A DNA stretch of 64,000 nucleotides from JANNYA01 sp031422315. GTDB lineage: Bacteria; Pseudomonadota; Gammaproteobacteria; Xanthomonadales; SZUA-5. Location of the stretch: positions 1 through 64,000 of the forward strand of contig JANOQN010000074.1 in NCBI GenBank assembly GCA_031422315.1. Reading direction: 5' to 3'. The notes beneath the pieces are model-generated. The model made no database searches. It was given only the letters and a program-made list of their open reading frames with translations, and had not been told where the DNA came from. The first letter of the stretch is position 1. The number at the start of each line of letters is the position of its first letter. The position numbers and the translations under genes are program-made. This document shows positions 9,004-17,751 of this stretch, piece after piece.

Positions 9004-10725
9004 ATGGCCCGCATTCCCGCAAGTTTTATCGATGAAGTACTGGCGCGCGTTGATATTGCTGAGCTGATCGGCAAGCGCGTTACCCTCAAACGCAAAGGCA
9101 AAGAGTTCAGCGCGCGCTGCCCGTTCCATGATGAGCGCAGCGCCTCGTTCTATGTAAGCCCGCAAAAGCAGTTCTACCACTGCTTTGGCTGCGGCGCGCA
9201 CGGCACGGCGGTGGGATTTTTGATGAACTACGAAGGCCTGGAATTTGTTGACGCAGTGGAATCCATCGCCGCCGATCTAGGCTTGACGGTGCCGTATGAA
9301 GGCGGCGGCAACAAGCGCGAAGATGGCTCGGATGCGCTGTTCCCCGTGCTTTCGGATGCTGCGCTGTATTTTCGCCAACAGTTGGACAAAAGCGCAGAGG
9401 CCAAAGCCTACGTCGAGCGCCGGGGTATTGATCGCGCCACCGCAGAACGCTTTTCACTGGGTTACGCGCCGGCCGATAGCGCGCATTTTTTTGGCGCGAT
9501 GGGCAAATCCTTCGAGCGCAAACAAGCCATGCTACAAGCTGGCTTAATGGGAGAAGGCGAGCGCGGGCCATACATGAAATTTCGCGAGCGCTTGATGTTC
9601 CCGATCCTGGACAAGCGCGGGCGGAGTATTGCATTTGGCGGGCGGATTATTGGTGCGGGTGAGCCGAAGTATTTGAATTCGCCGGAAACGCCACTGTTCA
9701 AAAAGGGCCAGGAGCTATACGGTCTATATCAAGCGCGCCAAAGCAATCACACCCGGCTGGTGGTGGTGGAAGGCTATATGGATGTCATATCCTTGGTGCA
9801 GTTTGGCGTGACGGAGGCTGTCGCTACTTTAGGCACCGCCACCAGCCGCGAACACGCCGAAATTCTATTTCGCAGCGCTGAAGAAGTAGTGTTTTGTTTT
9901 GATGGTGATAGAGCCGGCCGCCAAGCGGCGTGGCGCGCGCTCGTTAACACGCTGCCACGCATGCGCGATGGCCGCCAAGCAAAGTTTTTGTTCCTGCCAG
10001 ATGGTGAGGATCCTGACAGTATCGTCCGCAAAGAGGGTGCCGATGGTTTTAGAGCGCGCTTTGATGACGGCGTACCGCTATCACGCTATTTTTTTGAGGA
10101 ACTGAGTAAGCAGGCGGATTTGGGCTCCATCGACGGGCGCGCGCGCTTGGTTGAAAAAGCGCGTCCAATGCTGGAAACCGTACCCGAAGGCGCGTTTTTA
10201 GAGCTCATGCAATCTGAGCTTTCCCGCATGACCGGCGTGGCGAACCGCTCTGCGCCGAGCAAAGTGATCGTGCAGCAAACCCCAGCTAGGTTGAGCGCTG
10301 ATGCCGCCAAGCGCACGCTGGTGCGCCAAGCCATTGCCTTACTGCTTGCGAACCCTGATGCGGCTAGCGCGCTTACACCGCCGTTTCATTTTGCAGCGCT
10401 CGACTTGCCCGGCGTGGCCATGCTGTTAGCGCTGATTGAGCTAGCGCGTGAGCGCCCAGAAGCCAGTGGTGCGCTACTCATTGAGCAGTTTCGCGGCGAA
10501 CTAGAATTTGACGCGCTGATGAGGTTACTCACCATCGAACATGCCGGTGATGCCAGCGCCCAGCGCGCTGATTTTATTACCGCGATTGACAAACTAGACG
10601 AGCGTGCCAAAGTGGCGCGCATACACGAACTCAAATCTGCGCTGGCCAATGCCGAGTTAGACGAAGCAGGCAAGTTGGAGTTGCGCACATTGCTGACCCG
10701 GCGCACTGAGCCCAGTTTTGGATAA
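9004..10725 (+). CDS. dnaG: DNA primase
   Basis: DnaG makes RNA primers for replication with DnaB helicase. From the ATG at 9004 the product has 573 residues (E. coli 581). The N-terminal zinc-binding domain has Cys39, His42, Cys60 and Cys63 (CPFH and CFGCG). It is followed by the RNA polymerase core and a TOPRIM domain with VVVEGYMDVISL and FDGDRAGR, then a helicase-binding C-terminal region. The MARIP start matches homologues. However, an in-frame ATG at 8977 with a better ribosome site (AGGAAAGG, 7 bp upstream) would add nine residues, so the true start is unsettled. rpsU and rpoD, common partners, are not adjacent. Its stop overlaps the epmA start by 8 bp. Confidence 0.96.
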   Translation: MARIPASFIDEVLARVDIAELIGKRVTLKRKGKEFSARCPFHDERSASFYVSPQKQFYHCFGCGAHGTAVGFLMNYEGLEFVDAVESIAADLGLTVPYEGGGNKREDGSDALFPVLSDAALYFRQQLDKSAEAKAYVERRGIDRATAERFSLGYAPADSAHFFGAMGKSFERKQAMLQAGLMGEGERGPYMKFRERLMFPILDKRGRSIAFGGRIIGAGEPKYLNSPETPLFKKGQELYGLYQARQSNHTRLVVVEGYMDVISLVQFGVTEAVATLGTATSREHAEILFRSAEEVVFCFDGDRAGRQAAWRALVNTLPRMRDGRQAKFLFLPDGEDPDSIVRKEGADGFRARFDDGVPLSRYFFEELSKQADLGSIDGRARLVEKARPMLETVPEGAFLELMQSELSRMTGVANRSAPSKVIVQQTPARLSADAAKRTLVRQAIALLLANPDAASALTPPFHFAALDLPGVAMLLALIELARERPEASGALLIEQFRGELEFDALMRLLTIEHAGDASAQRADFITAIDKLDERAKVARIHELKSALANAELDEAGKLELRTLLTRRTEPSFG

Positions 10726-11686
10726 GCGCGTGCTTAATCAGAAAATCATTCAACGCGCGCGCATAAATCATTGCATTCGGGAATTTATGGCTGCGCGCCA
10801 CGTGTTAGAAGTTGAGACGCCGATTTTATCTGCATTCGGAAATACCGATCCGGCTATTGAAAGCTTCCTTACCACGGCGTTGCCCGCCGGCATTGCTGCC
10901 AACGCACAGCCCGAAAGATGGCTGCGCACTTCGCCCGAGTACTTCCACAAACGCCTGCTAGCGCAGGGTTCGGGCGATATTTTTGAGCTAGCGCGCGTGT
11001 TTCGCGCCGGTGAAGTCAGCGCGCGGCATCAGCCTGAATTTTCCATGCTGGAATACTACCGGCTGGGTTTTGATGAGTTTGCCTTGATGCATGAACTTGG
11101 CGAGCTTGTGCAGTGTCTGCAAGCGCAATTTGATCTGCCACGCTGGCCGATCCAGCAGCTGCGTTTTGATGCGTGGTTTCAAGCTGAGCTGGGCATTGAT
11201 TTGCAAACTACCAGTCCAGCTCAGCTGCAAGCAACCGCTCGCGAACACGGCGCGCAAAGCGCGCTTGATGTGGATGGCTGCCTAGATTTTTTGCGCTCAC
11301 ACGTGTTGGAGCCGAAACTTGCGCGTGCCAGTTGGACGTTTGTTTACGACTTCCCGGCCAGCCAAGCAGCGCTGGCAAGGCTCAGCGCTGATGGCAAGCA
11401 TGCGCGCCGCTTCGAGCTGTTTGGCGGCGGTTTTGAACTTGCGAACGGCTATTTTGAACTTTGCGATGCTATTGAGCAGCGGCACCGGTTCGAGCGCGAT
11501 GCGCAAAAACGCCGCAGCAACCAGCAGCCAGAAATACCGATGGATATTGACTTGCTGCACGCGCTCGAAACGGGCTTGCCTAGCTGCGCGGGTGTCGCGG
11601 TGGGTTTGGATCGCCTGCTGATGCTGCTGACCGGCGCAAAGCGGATTGATGAGGTGGTGTTGTTCGCGGCGAAAAAACAAAGCTAA
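10718..11686 (+). CDS. epmA: EF-P (R)-beta-lysine ligase (EpmA/GenX/PoxA)
   Basis: This is a 322-residue class II lysyl-tRNA-synthetase-like protein without an anticodon-binding domain, as expected for EpmA, which attaches beta-lysine to elongation factor P. It has motif 1 HVLEVETPILS, motif 2 TSPEYFHKRLL through EFSMLEYYR, and motif 3 GVAVGLDRLLMLL. ELANGYFEL is also conserved. I chose the TTG at 10718, overlapping the dnaG stop, because E. coli EpmA needs about this many residues before VLEVETP; a GTG at 10730 is an alternative. No efp or epmB is visible in the window. The overlap suggests coupling to dnaG translation. Confidence 0.92.
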   Translation: MDKRVLNQKIIQRARINHCIREFMAARHVLEVETPILSAFGNTDPAIESFLTTALPAGIAANAQPERWLRTSPEYFHKRLLAQGSGDIFELARVFRAGEVSARHQPEFSMLEYYRLGFDEFALMHELGELVQCLQAQFDLPRWPIQQLRFDAWFQAELGIDLQTTSPAQLQATAREHGAQSALDVDGCLDFLRSHVLEPKLARASWTFVYDFPASQAALARLSADGKHARRFELFGGGFELANGYFELCDAIEQRHRFERDAQKRRSNQQPEIPMDIDLLHALETGLPSCAGVAVGLDRLLMLLTGAKRIDEVVLFAAKKQS

Positions 11687-11740
11687 ATTTAGCGATGACA
11701 CCAGACGAAGTTAAGCTGCCAAATCTGAGCGAGCTTAGCC

Positions 11741-12655
11741 TTAAGTCGAATCCTCAACCAAAAAATCAATCAGCGCCCGCGTGGCGCGCGGCAGGTGCGG
11801 ATGTGGCGGATAAATTAGCGAAAAGACTCGGCTGCGACCGCGCAAGGCGGGCAAAACTTCATGCAAACGGCCATTTTTAAGTCGATCTGCAACGATGAAA
11901 TCATAGCTCTGCGTGATGCCTGCGCCCTGCTCGGCAAGGCTCACGCAGCCTAAAACATCGCCAGATACAATTAGACTTTTCGGAGCTTGAAAACTTACTG
12001 CAGCTCCGTTTTCGCTCAGCGGCCACGCCAGCGCACGACCCGTGCCCGGCATGATAAAGGGAATGCAGCGGTGCAACGCCAATTCGGCAAGCGAACTCGG
12101 ACTGCCGAATCGCTCGATATAGCTGGGCGATGCAACTAAACACAGCGCAGCGTGCTGCAACGGGCGCGCGACCAAACCGCTGGCTGGTAAATCCCCCATG
12201 CGAATCGCCAAATCAAACCCATCTGAGGTCAAATCAACCACGCTGTTATTGATGCTGAGCTCGATTGTCACGCTTGGATATAGCGCGGCGAATTTTGCAA
12301 ACACTGCCGCTGCGCGGAAGTGGCCCCATGTTGTCGGCACGCTTAATCGAACTGATCCGCTGATCTGATCCGACAGCGGTGACGGACCTACGCTAATCGC
12401 GCGCGCGGCCTCCGTCAACAGTGCAAACGCCGCGCGTGATTGAGTTAAATAGTGTGCGCCCGCGTCGGTCAAGTTTAGGCTTCTGGTGCTGCGGCGCAAA
12501 AGCTGTGCGCCCAGGCGGCGTTCCAAGCGATCAACGGATCGGCTTATGCTAGACGGCGAACTGCCCAACTTGACGGAAGCCGCACTGAACGATCCGTGTT
12601 CAACCGCACATTGAAACGCCTCAATGTCAGCGTAGTGTTCAAATTGCCTCGGCAT
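11741..12655 (-). CDS. LysR family transcriptional regulator
   Basis: This is a 304-residue DNA-binding regulator. An N-terminal winged helix-turn-helix (GSFSAASVKLGSSPSSISRS at about residues 22-41) is followed by a periplasmic-binding-like effector domain. The start at 12655 is preceded by GGAG at 7 bp; an upstream in-frame ATG at 12676 lacks such a site. It is divergent from the DJ-1/PfpI gene at 12784 with a 128-bp shared upstream region, the usual sign that a LysR regulator controls its neighbour. It resembles the CrgA/AaeR-like group in its effector domain (FDLAIRMGDLPASGLVARPL). The inducer is unknown. Confidence 0.92.
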   Translation of the reverse strand: MPRQFEHYADIEAFQCAVEHGSFSAASVKLGSSPSSISRSVDRLERRLGAQLLRRSTRSLNLTDAGAHYLTQSRAAFALLTEAARAISVGPSPLSDQISGSVRLSVPTTWGHFRAAAVFAKFAALYPSVTIELSINNSVVDLTSDGFDLAIRMGDLPASGLVARPLQHAALCLVASPSYIERFGSPSSLAELALHRCIPFIMPGTGRALAWPLSENGAAVSFQAPKSLIVSGDVLGCVSLAEQGAGITQSYDFIVADRLKNGRLHEVLPALRGRSRVFSLIYPPHPHLPRATRALIDFLVEDST

Positions 12656-12783
12656 AGCCGCTCCATTGATGCGCACAGCGCAAAGCTGATTTGAATTAAA
12701 GCGTATTTATCCCGCCGCCGCTATCTTGCACGCTCCCCCCCACAGCAAACCGCTGTCAACATTCAATCCAAAAGGAAAAGTCA

Positions 12784-13527
12784 ATGCTAAGTTTAATCGC
12801 CGTCGCAATCGCCAGCACGCTCGCAGTAGGAAGCGGCACTACCTCAGAGGCTAAAATCAAACCAATCTTAATTGTCATGACCAGCCATGCCGTCAAGGGC
12901 AGTACCGGCCTGCCGACTGGTTTTTATCTAAGCGAAGTCACGCATCCGTTGGCGGTATTTGAAGCTGCCAAAATTCCAGTTGAATATGCCTCAATCAACG
13001 GTGGCGAGCCGCCTGCGGATGGCGTGAATTTAGATGATGAAATTAATGCTAAGTATTGGAAAGAAGCAAGTTTTCGCGAGGCGATTAAAAACACTCAAGT
13101 GCTTGCTGATGTTGACTCCAACAAATACTCCGCTGTGTTTTACGCGGGCGGCCACGGCACGATGTGGGATTTTCCAGATAGTCAGGCGGTGCAGCGCGTT
13201 ACGCGGGAAATCTATGAGCAAGGCAGCGTTATCGCCGCGGTGTGCCACGGCCCGGCTGCGCTGGTAAATGTAAAGCTCAGTGATGGCAGCTATTTGGTTG
13301 CGGGCAAACAAGTCAGCGCCTTCACCGATGACGAAGAACGCGCAGCAAAGCTCGACAGCGTCGTGCCGTTTCTACTTGCCAGTAAATTGACCGAGCGCGG
13401 CGCAAAACACGTCGGCGCGGCCAATTGGCAAGCTAAAGTCATTACCAGCGAGCGCCTAGTGACCGGACAAAACCCCGCTTCAGCGAAAGGCGTGGCAGAA
13501 GCGGTGGTTAGGTTGTTGAAGCCCTAA
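12784..13527 (+). CDS. DJ-1/PfpI family protein (Hsp31/glyoxalase-III-like), probably exported
   Basis: This is a 247-residue protein with a class I glutamine amidotransferase-like fold. The reactive Cys sits in AAVCHGPAAL, and Glu in FYLSEVTHP fits the conserved acidic partner. Hsp31-like members act as glyoxalase III or chaperones, and close relatives are annotated as such, so a methylglyoxal or stress role is likely but not shown. The first 18-22 residues are hydrophobic and may be a signal peptide, which is unusual for the family. AAAAGGAAAA precedes the ATG. The divergent LysR gene probably regulates it. Confidence 0.87.
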   Translation: MLSLIAVAIASTLAVGSGTTSEAKIKPILIVMTSHAVKGSTGLPTGFYLSEVTHPLAVFEAAKIPVEYASINGGEPPADGVNLDDEINAKYWKEASFREAIKNTQVLADVDSNKYSAVFYAGGHGTMWDFPDSQAVQRVTREIYEQGSVIAAVCHGPAALVNVKLSDGSYLVAGKQVSAFTDDEERAAKLDSVVPFLLASKLTERGAKHVGAANWQAKVITSERLVTGQNPASAKGVAEAVVRLLKP

Positions 13528-13538
13528 TCATTAAACTT

Positions 13539-13574
13539 GATTTGGCGCGAAACAATGATCCTTTGCGTCAAATC
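13539..13574. terminator. inverted repeat between convergent genes
   Basis: GATTTGGCGC and GCGTCAAATC can form a 10-bp stem (one G-T pair) around a 16-base loop between the convergent ends at 13527 and 13594. There is no T-run, so its role as a terminator is only suggested by position. Confidence 0.3.
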
Positions 13575-13593
13575 AGTCAGGCAGGTGGAAAAT

Positions 13594-16500
13594 TTATTCC
13601 GCAGGGCAAGCACCCAATCGCTGCAGCGGAATTTCCCCGGACTTGCCGCGAAAGCTGCCGACAATCAGCCCGTCATCAAACTGATAGCGAAAGATGGCAT
13701 TACCGCAGCCATTAAAAGTCACGCTGCCGCGACCCAACTCGGCCGTATTTCGCGTTTGAACTTCGGCGAGCCTACCGCCGAGCGTTCGGTAAATGATGAC
13801 GGGTATAACCCCAGCTGGCGCGTCAGGGCGAATATCACCGGAAAGCGTCAACCAATGCTGCGCGGTTTCATCGTTGGGTGCCCCGGCATCGTAGGTAAAC
13901 CAGCCGCCAAAAAATGCCCCGGTCGCACTCGCAGTGGCCGGCTGCACGGTCAGCATGAAGCCTTGACCAGAGGTTTGCGGCTCATACCAAGCGCCGCTTT
14001 GCCGGCTATCAAATCCGCCGCGCGCAGGGCGCGCATCGCGGCCGGGGATGGTTTGCGCCGTGCTCAATTGACAGCTCGCTGAGCCACCAGTCAAGCGGGT
14101 CAGCGGTAGCACCCCATACTTTCTTTCAGCTTCCCCCGCGTTAAACTCAAATTCCAAGGTAGCCAAGTTACAGTCCTGCGCGCGCAGCGTAGCTTGACCG
14201 ACCACACTTGAAGCCGTAGTCGGTAAGCTGTCAAAAATACCCGCAATATTGCGGCGAATTTCTAGCTTAGCCTCTTTGGCACCCGGAACTAAAACACCAG
14301 TTAGCGAGTACCAGCGCAAATTCGCTACGCTGCTGGAGTTGGGTGATGCGGGACTGTTCTCTGCATCGTCGTCAGTGAAGGTAAACCACGGCGCAAATAG
14401 CACATTGTTGGCTGGAAAATACTCAACAAACATGCCCTGGCCGGATAACTGTGGCGTGTACCATGCGCCGCCTATGCCGAGCTGGGTTAGGCTGATTTCG
14501 GGCGCAATATTCCGAGTCGATGTGCTGCCGAGCACCAGTGATCCGCGGCCTGAATCGTTAACCACACTAATGCTGCGAAGCTCTCCGGTTGGATCGATTG
14601 ATACATTAAGTGTCTGACAATTTTCACTACCACAGCCCAGCATACGGCTTTCCAGAATTGTGCCGTTAGATGGGTCCAACCGATTGAAATTCAGGCCTAA
14701 ATTGTTGGTGTTGGTGACTAAGATCTCGCGCGAATTGAGTGCGCTAAACAATGCCGTCGAAGCAATCCAGGGTCGTCTAAGGTCGCGTGTCCATACGATC
14801 TGACCGTCGCTTAGCGAAACCGCTTGAACGCGCAGCAAACGACTACGAACCGGCGGGGTGCCAACAATTGAAGTGACGTCAGTTCGCGAAATGTACAAAT
14901 GCATCGCGTCGATCGAGATTGAGCGAATAACACCACTATCGTTACTGCCGGTGAATATCGGCAACGAGGTAGACCAAAGCAAGCTGCCATTTGCATCAAA
15001 ATAGCTGACGACTTTAGCTGCACTCTCTGAATTTTCACGCGGAGCAATCAAAACGACATGCCCATTTGAGAGGATTCGCCCGTTTACACGAAACGATGCA
15101 ATCGGAGTAAGCAAATCCCTTTGCCAGGCAATTGCTCCAGCGGGCGTTAGCAAAATCCATTTGGCCGCTGTCGAGGTGTTATCAATTTGTGTTAGGAGGA
15201 CGGTGCCATTTGACCCAACATCAGCAACTGAAATAGTTTTGTCCATCGGGACTAGAAACTCGGTCACATCATTATTGGTCGATATGTCGACTACTCTAAG
15301 ACTTATCCTAGAGTTGCCGCCGCTAGTCACATCAGTAGTGACAAATCTCAATCGACCGTCACTAAGAAGGTGCATCGGCCGTCCTTCAACTCCGCTGCCT
15401 GCACCAGGAAAGCGCAAACTGGAAATTTCCAATCCGTTTTGGCTTGAATGACAAGTCAGCGTTTTAAACCCCGAAAACACGCCAAAAGAGGCTATGTGAA
15501 TGCAGACTCGCCTTGAATCGGCGATCATGGTTACTGCACCTTGAAACGTTGCTAACGCGTCGTTTTTCCACGCAACGGCACCATCAGGCGCGAACGCGGT
15601 GATGCTGCGAACGGTGCTTCGTGCTCCTTCGACAACTTGATTAGAATAAGTAAAAACGTATCGTGTACCATTTTCCGCCGTTGCTGCCGCGACTACGTCT
15701 GGCTCAGTAAAAACTTTACCCGTTAAGTCGGGTGGCGTAATTTCAGCGCCCGTTAACGTAAATGCACGCGGCTTGCCAGCCACGCCTCGGTCCGGCACTA
15801 AGATGGTCGAGTTATTTCCATTTGCGACGTTTGCAAACCCCTCGAAGGAGATTTCGCGGATGACGTCAGCTACGTTTGCATCTGCGCTTATGATAACTAG
15901 CGCTCTTCGCGTGGGATTTCTAATGGTGCGAGCAAAACCACTGGCAAGGCCGATGAGTTGGCAAACATCTGCACAAGCTTCAGCGCTTGGATAACTCACT
16001 GATTTATTGAGATTGCCGGTGCTGGAAAAAATAAGCTCTCCTATGCTCTCCGCGTTACGATCTATAAACTCTGTTGCAAGCCCGAGGTTGCCCTGTTCAT
16101 CTTGTGCCCATGTATATAATCTGCGAATCCTAAGCGACCCAGGTAGCGGTATGTTTTTAGTGCTTATTAGCTGACCAGCTTGAGAATAGAAAGATTGTAG
16201 TAGGCCAATCTCTGATATTGAAACCACCATGATTTTGTCATCGCCCAATACGCGGATCGCAACGTTGTTTATATCTTGACTTACGCCTTCGATCAAGGTT
16301 GACCAAAGTTGCAATCCGAAAGCGTTTTGACGTATTAGCCTATAGCCTGAAATTCCAACTTTACTTAGGAACAGTAGATCGCGCCGATTGTCAGCAAACT
16401 CAACATCAACCAATGAAAACTCGAGTTCGAACCGAGTAATCGTGGAGCCGTCCTCAGCAAGCAACTCTGCTTCATTCTCCGCGTAAACCAGATACGGTGC

Positions 16501-16938
16501 CTTTCCTGGCATTGATAGCTTAAGGGTGCAACTGGCTAGATTTATTCGGCGCGTAAAAACAACAACGCCCTGGCTTGATATTTTTTTCAGACTACAAAAC
16601 GAGTTGTCACCGCTTCTGCCTGCAGCATCTAACTCGAGCACACCACCGTCACTAAGGGGGTAAAGCGATAATTGGGTACGGCGAAAAGAATTTGTCGGTA
16701 AGAACAAACCGAACTCACGTGTGCCGCTGGGCGATAGCTTTACCAATTGATGTCTAGCGAAAGTGGTTTCCACAATCGCCCAAAGCCCGCCATCTTGAGA
16801 CTTTGCAAAAATTGAAGCTGGCAAATCCGAAGCAACGGTCAAATCCTTTCGAATCAAACTATCGTAGCCGTGCGCAGAGGCGGGCGGTGAAAACGCGGCT
16901 AACAAAAGCGCAAGCCAAAAAACTAACTTGATGTGCAT
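13594..16938 (-). CDS. large secreted beta-propeller protein with two C-terminal GxWYxP/SGQG domains
   Basis: This is a 1114-residue exported protein. I placed the start at 16938 because MHIKLVFWLALLLAAFSPPASA is a clear signal peptide with GGAAA upstream; longer in-frame starts lack one. Residues 25-800 are a string of beta-rich repeats (PQQ/quinoprotein-like, for example GAVAWKND and GSLLWSTSLP), forming propellers. Two copies of another domain follow at about 820-960 and 975-1110. Each opens with a Gly-x-Trp-Tyr-x-Pro motif then SGQG, has a WFTY/WFTF motif, and ends in LPLTRL or IPLQRL. Ligand and role are unknown. It is divergent from the cupredoxin gene at 17099. A smaller propeller protein lies at 59282-61675. 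Confidence 0.85.
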   Translation of the reverse strand: MHIKLVFWLALLLAAFSPPASAHGYDSLIRKDLTVASDLPASIFAKSQDGGLWAIVETTFARHQLVKLSPSGTREFGLFLPTNSFRRTQLSLYPLSDGGVLELDAAGRSGDNSFCSLKKISSQGVVVFTRRINLASCTLKLSMPGKAPYLVYAENEAELLAEDGSTITRFELEFSLVDVEFADNRRDLLFLSKVGISGYRLIRQNAFGLQLWSTLIEGVSQDINNVAIRVLGDDKIMVVSISEIGLLQSFYSQAGQLISTKNIPLPGSLRIRRLYTWAQDEQGNLGLATEFIDRNAESIGELIFSSTGNLNKSVSYPSAEACADVCQLIGLASGFARTIRNPTRRALVIISADANVADVIREISFEGFANVANGNNSTILVPDRGVAGKPRAFTLTGAEITPPDLTGKVFTEPDVVAAATAENGTRYVFTYSNQVVEGARSTVRSITAFAPDGAVAWKNDALATFQGAVTMIADSRRVCIHIASFGVFSGFKTLTCHSSQNGLEISSLRFPGAGSGVEGRPMHLLSDGRLRFVTTDVTSGGNSRISLRVVDISTNNDVTEFLVPMDKTISVADVGSNGTVLLTQIDNTSTAAKWILLTPAGAIAWQRDLLTPIASFRVNGRILSNGHVVLIAPRENSESAAKVVSYFDANGSLLWSTSLPIFTGSNDSGVIRSISIDAMHLYISRTDVTSIVGTPPVRSRLLRVQAVSLSDGQIVWTRDLRRPWIASTALFSALNSREILVTNTNNLGLNFNRLDPSNGTILESRMLGCGSENCQTLNVSIDPTGELRSISVVNDSGRGSLVLGSTSTRNIAPEISLTQLGIGGAWYTPQLSGQGMFVEYFPANNVLFAPWFTFTDDDAENSPASPNSSSVANLRWYSLTGVLVPGAKEAKLEIRRNIAGIFDSLPTTASSVVGQATLRAQDCNLATLEFEFNAGEAERKYGVLPLTRLTGGSASCQLSTAQTIPGRDARPARGGFDSRQSGAWYEPQTSGQGFMLTVQPATASATGAFFGGWFTYDAGAPNDETAQHWLTLSGDIRPDAPAGVIPVIIYRTLGGRLAEVQTRNTAELGRGSVTFNGCGNAIFRYQFDDGLIVGSFRGKSGEIPLQRLGACPAE

Positions 16939-17098
16939 GAGGTTTCCGAAATGATTTTTCAAATACGCTAAGTTTAGTCGCCAATCGCTAGCTCCATCGG
17001 CTTTGAGCCACGAATCGATTATACTTTTTGTGAGATCTATTAAGCTTTGGTTACAAACCAATGCAATAATCAAACTCCGTTCAAAAGTGAAGTGCACC

Positions 17099-17542
17099 AT
17101 GAAAATTCGAACCTTAGTGCAATTTGGCAGCGCGTTTTTACTGTCTGTCGTAACGCTGTTTGCATCCGCAGGCGCGCCTGCGGCAAATACCTTTAATGTC
17201 ACTGCGGTTAACGTACAGGCATACATTGTCAACGGGCAAAATAATCCGTCGCTGACTTTGGTTAGGGGGCAAACCTATTTCTTTCAAATGGTCAACTTGG
17301 CAGGCGTGCACCCATTTTGGATTAAGACCGTGCCAAGCACTGGTACCGCAAACGGATTCTCTGATGGCTTAACCAGCAATGGCCCAGGCGTGCAGGGCCA
17401 GAGTGGTAATACCTTATTGACGTTTGTAGTACCCGCCACTGCGCCAAACTCACTGTTTTATGCCTGCCAAAACCACACCAATATGACCGCATTGATGAGC
17501 GTGGTTGATGAAGTGATTTTGCGAAACGGCTTTGAGGATTGA
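17099..17542 (+). CDS. exported cupredoxin-like protein with C-terminal NGFED tail
   Basis: This is a 147-residue protein with a signal peptide (residues 1-28, ending GAPA). A complete type 1 copper set is visible: His71 (GVHPF), Cys123, His126 and Met129 (YACQNHTNM). It is therefore probably a periplasmic or surface blue-copper electron carrier or copper binder. The protein ends in ILRNGFED, the same tail motif as the 766-residue protein at the right edge (FQNGFEN). I chose the ATG at 17099 because an in-frame start at 17003 would put 32 residues before the signal peptide. It is divergent from the large propeller gene with 160 bp between starts. Confidence 0.85.
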   Translation: MKIRTLVQFGSAFLLSVVTLFASAGAPAANTFNVTAVNVQAYIVNGQNNPSLTLVRGQTYFFQMVNLAGVHPFWIKTVPSTGTANGFSDGLTSNGPGVQGQSGNTLLTFVVPATAPNSLFYACQNHTNMTALMSVVDEVILRNGFED

Positions 17543-17751
17543 AAATGCAAACCATCGGACATGACTCGGGCCTTTTGAATCGAAATTGACAGCGATTATG
17601 CCGTGACCGCCGCCTTGGCATAGGTTGAAAGCAAAGCCCATTTCGTAACTTTCCTCATCAATCCATTCAATCCGTGTGGCAGCCAACATCTCGGGCCCTG
17701 CTTCATTAAACTCTAGAAAGATGCCAGGCGATGCGCTAGGGCCATGCTTGC
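17543..17751 (-). pseudogene. possible PilZ-like gene remnant
   Basis: One minus-strand frame (open from 17779 to 17450) reads like real protein in this gap, with LEFNEAGPEMLAATRIEWID and EESYEMGFAF, reminiscent of the second half of a PilZ domain. It has no independent start: the frame opens inside the end of the upstream gene and runs antisense into the cupredoxin gene. I read it as a possible decayed fragment. The resemblance is weak, so it could be chance. Confidence 0.22.

Noticed and set aside
11695..11880. 61-codon plus-strand ORF after epmA
   Set aside because: It runs antisense through the end of the LysR gene, and its content follows that gene's codon structure. No domain or independent support was seen.
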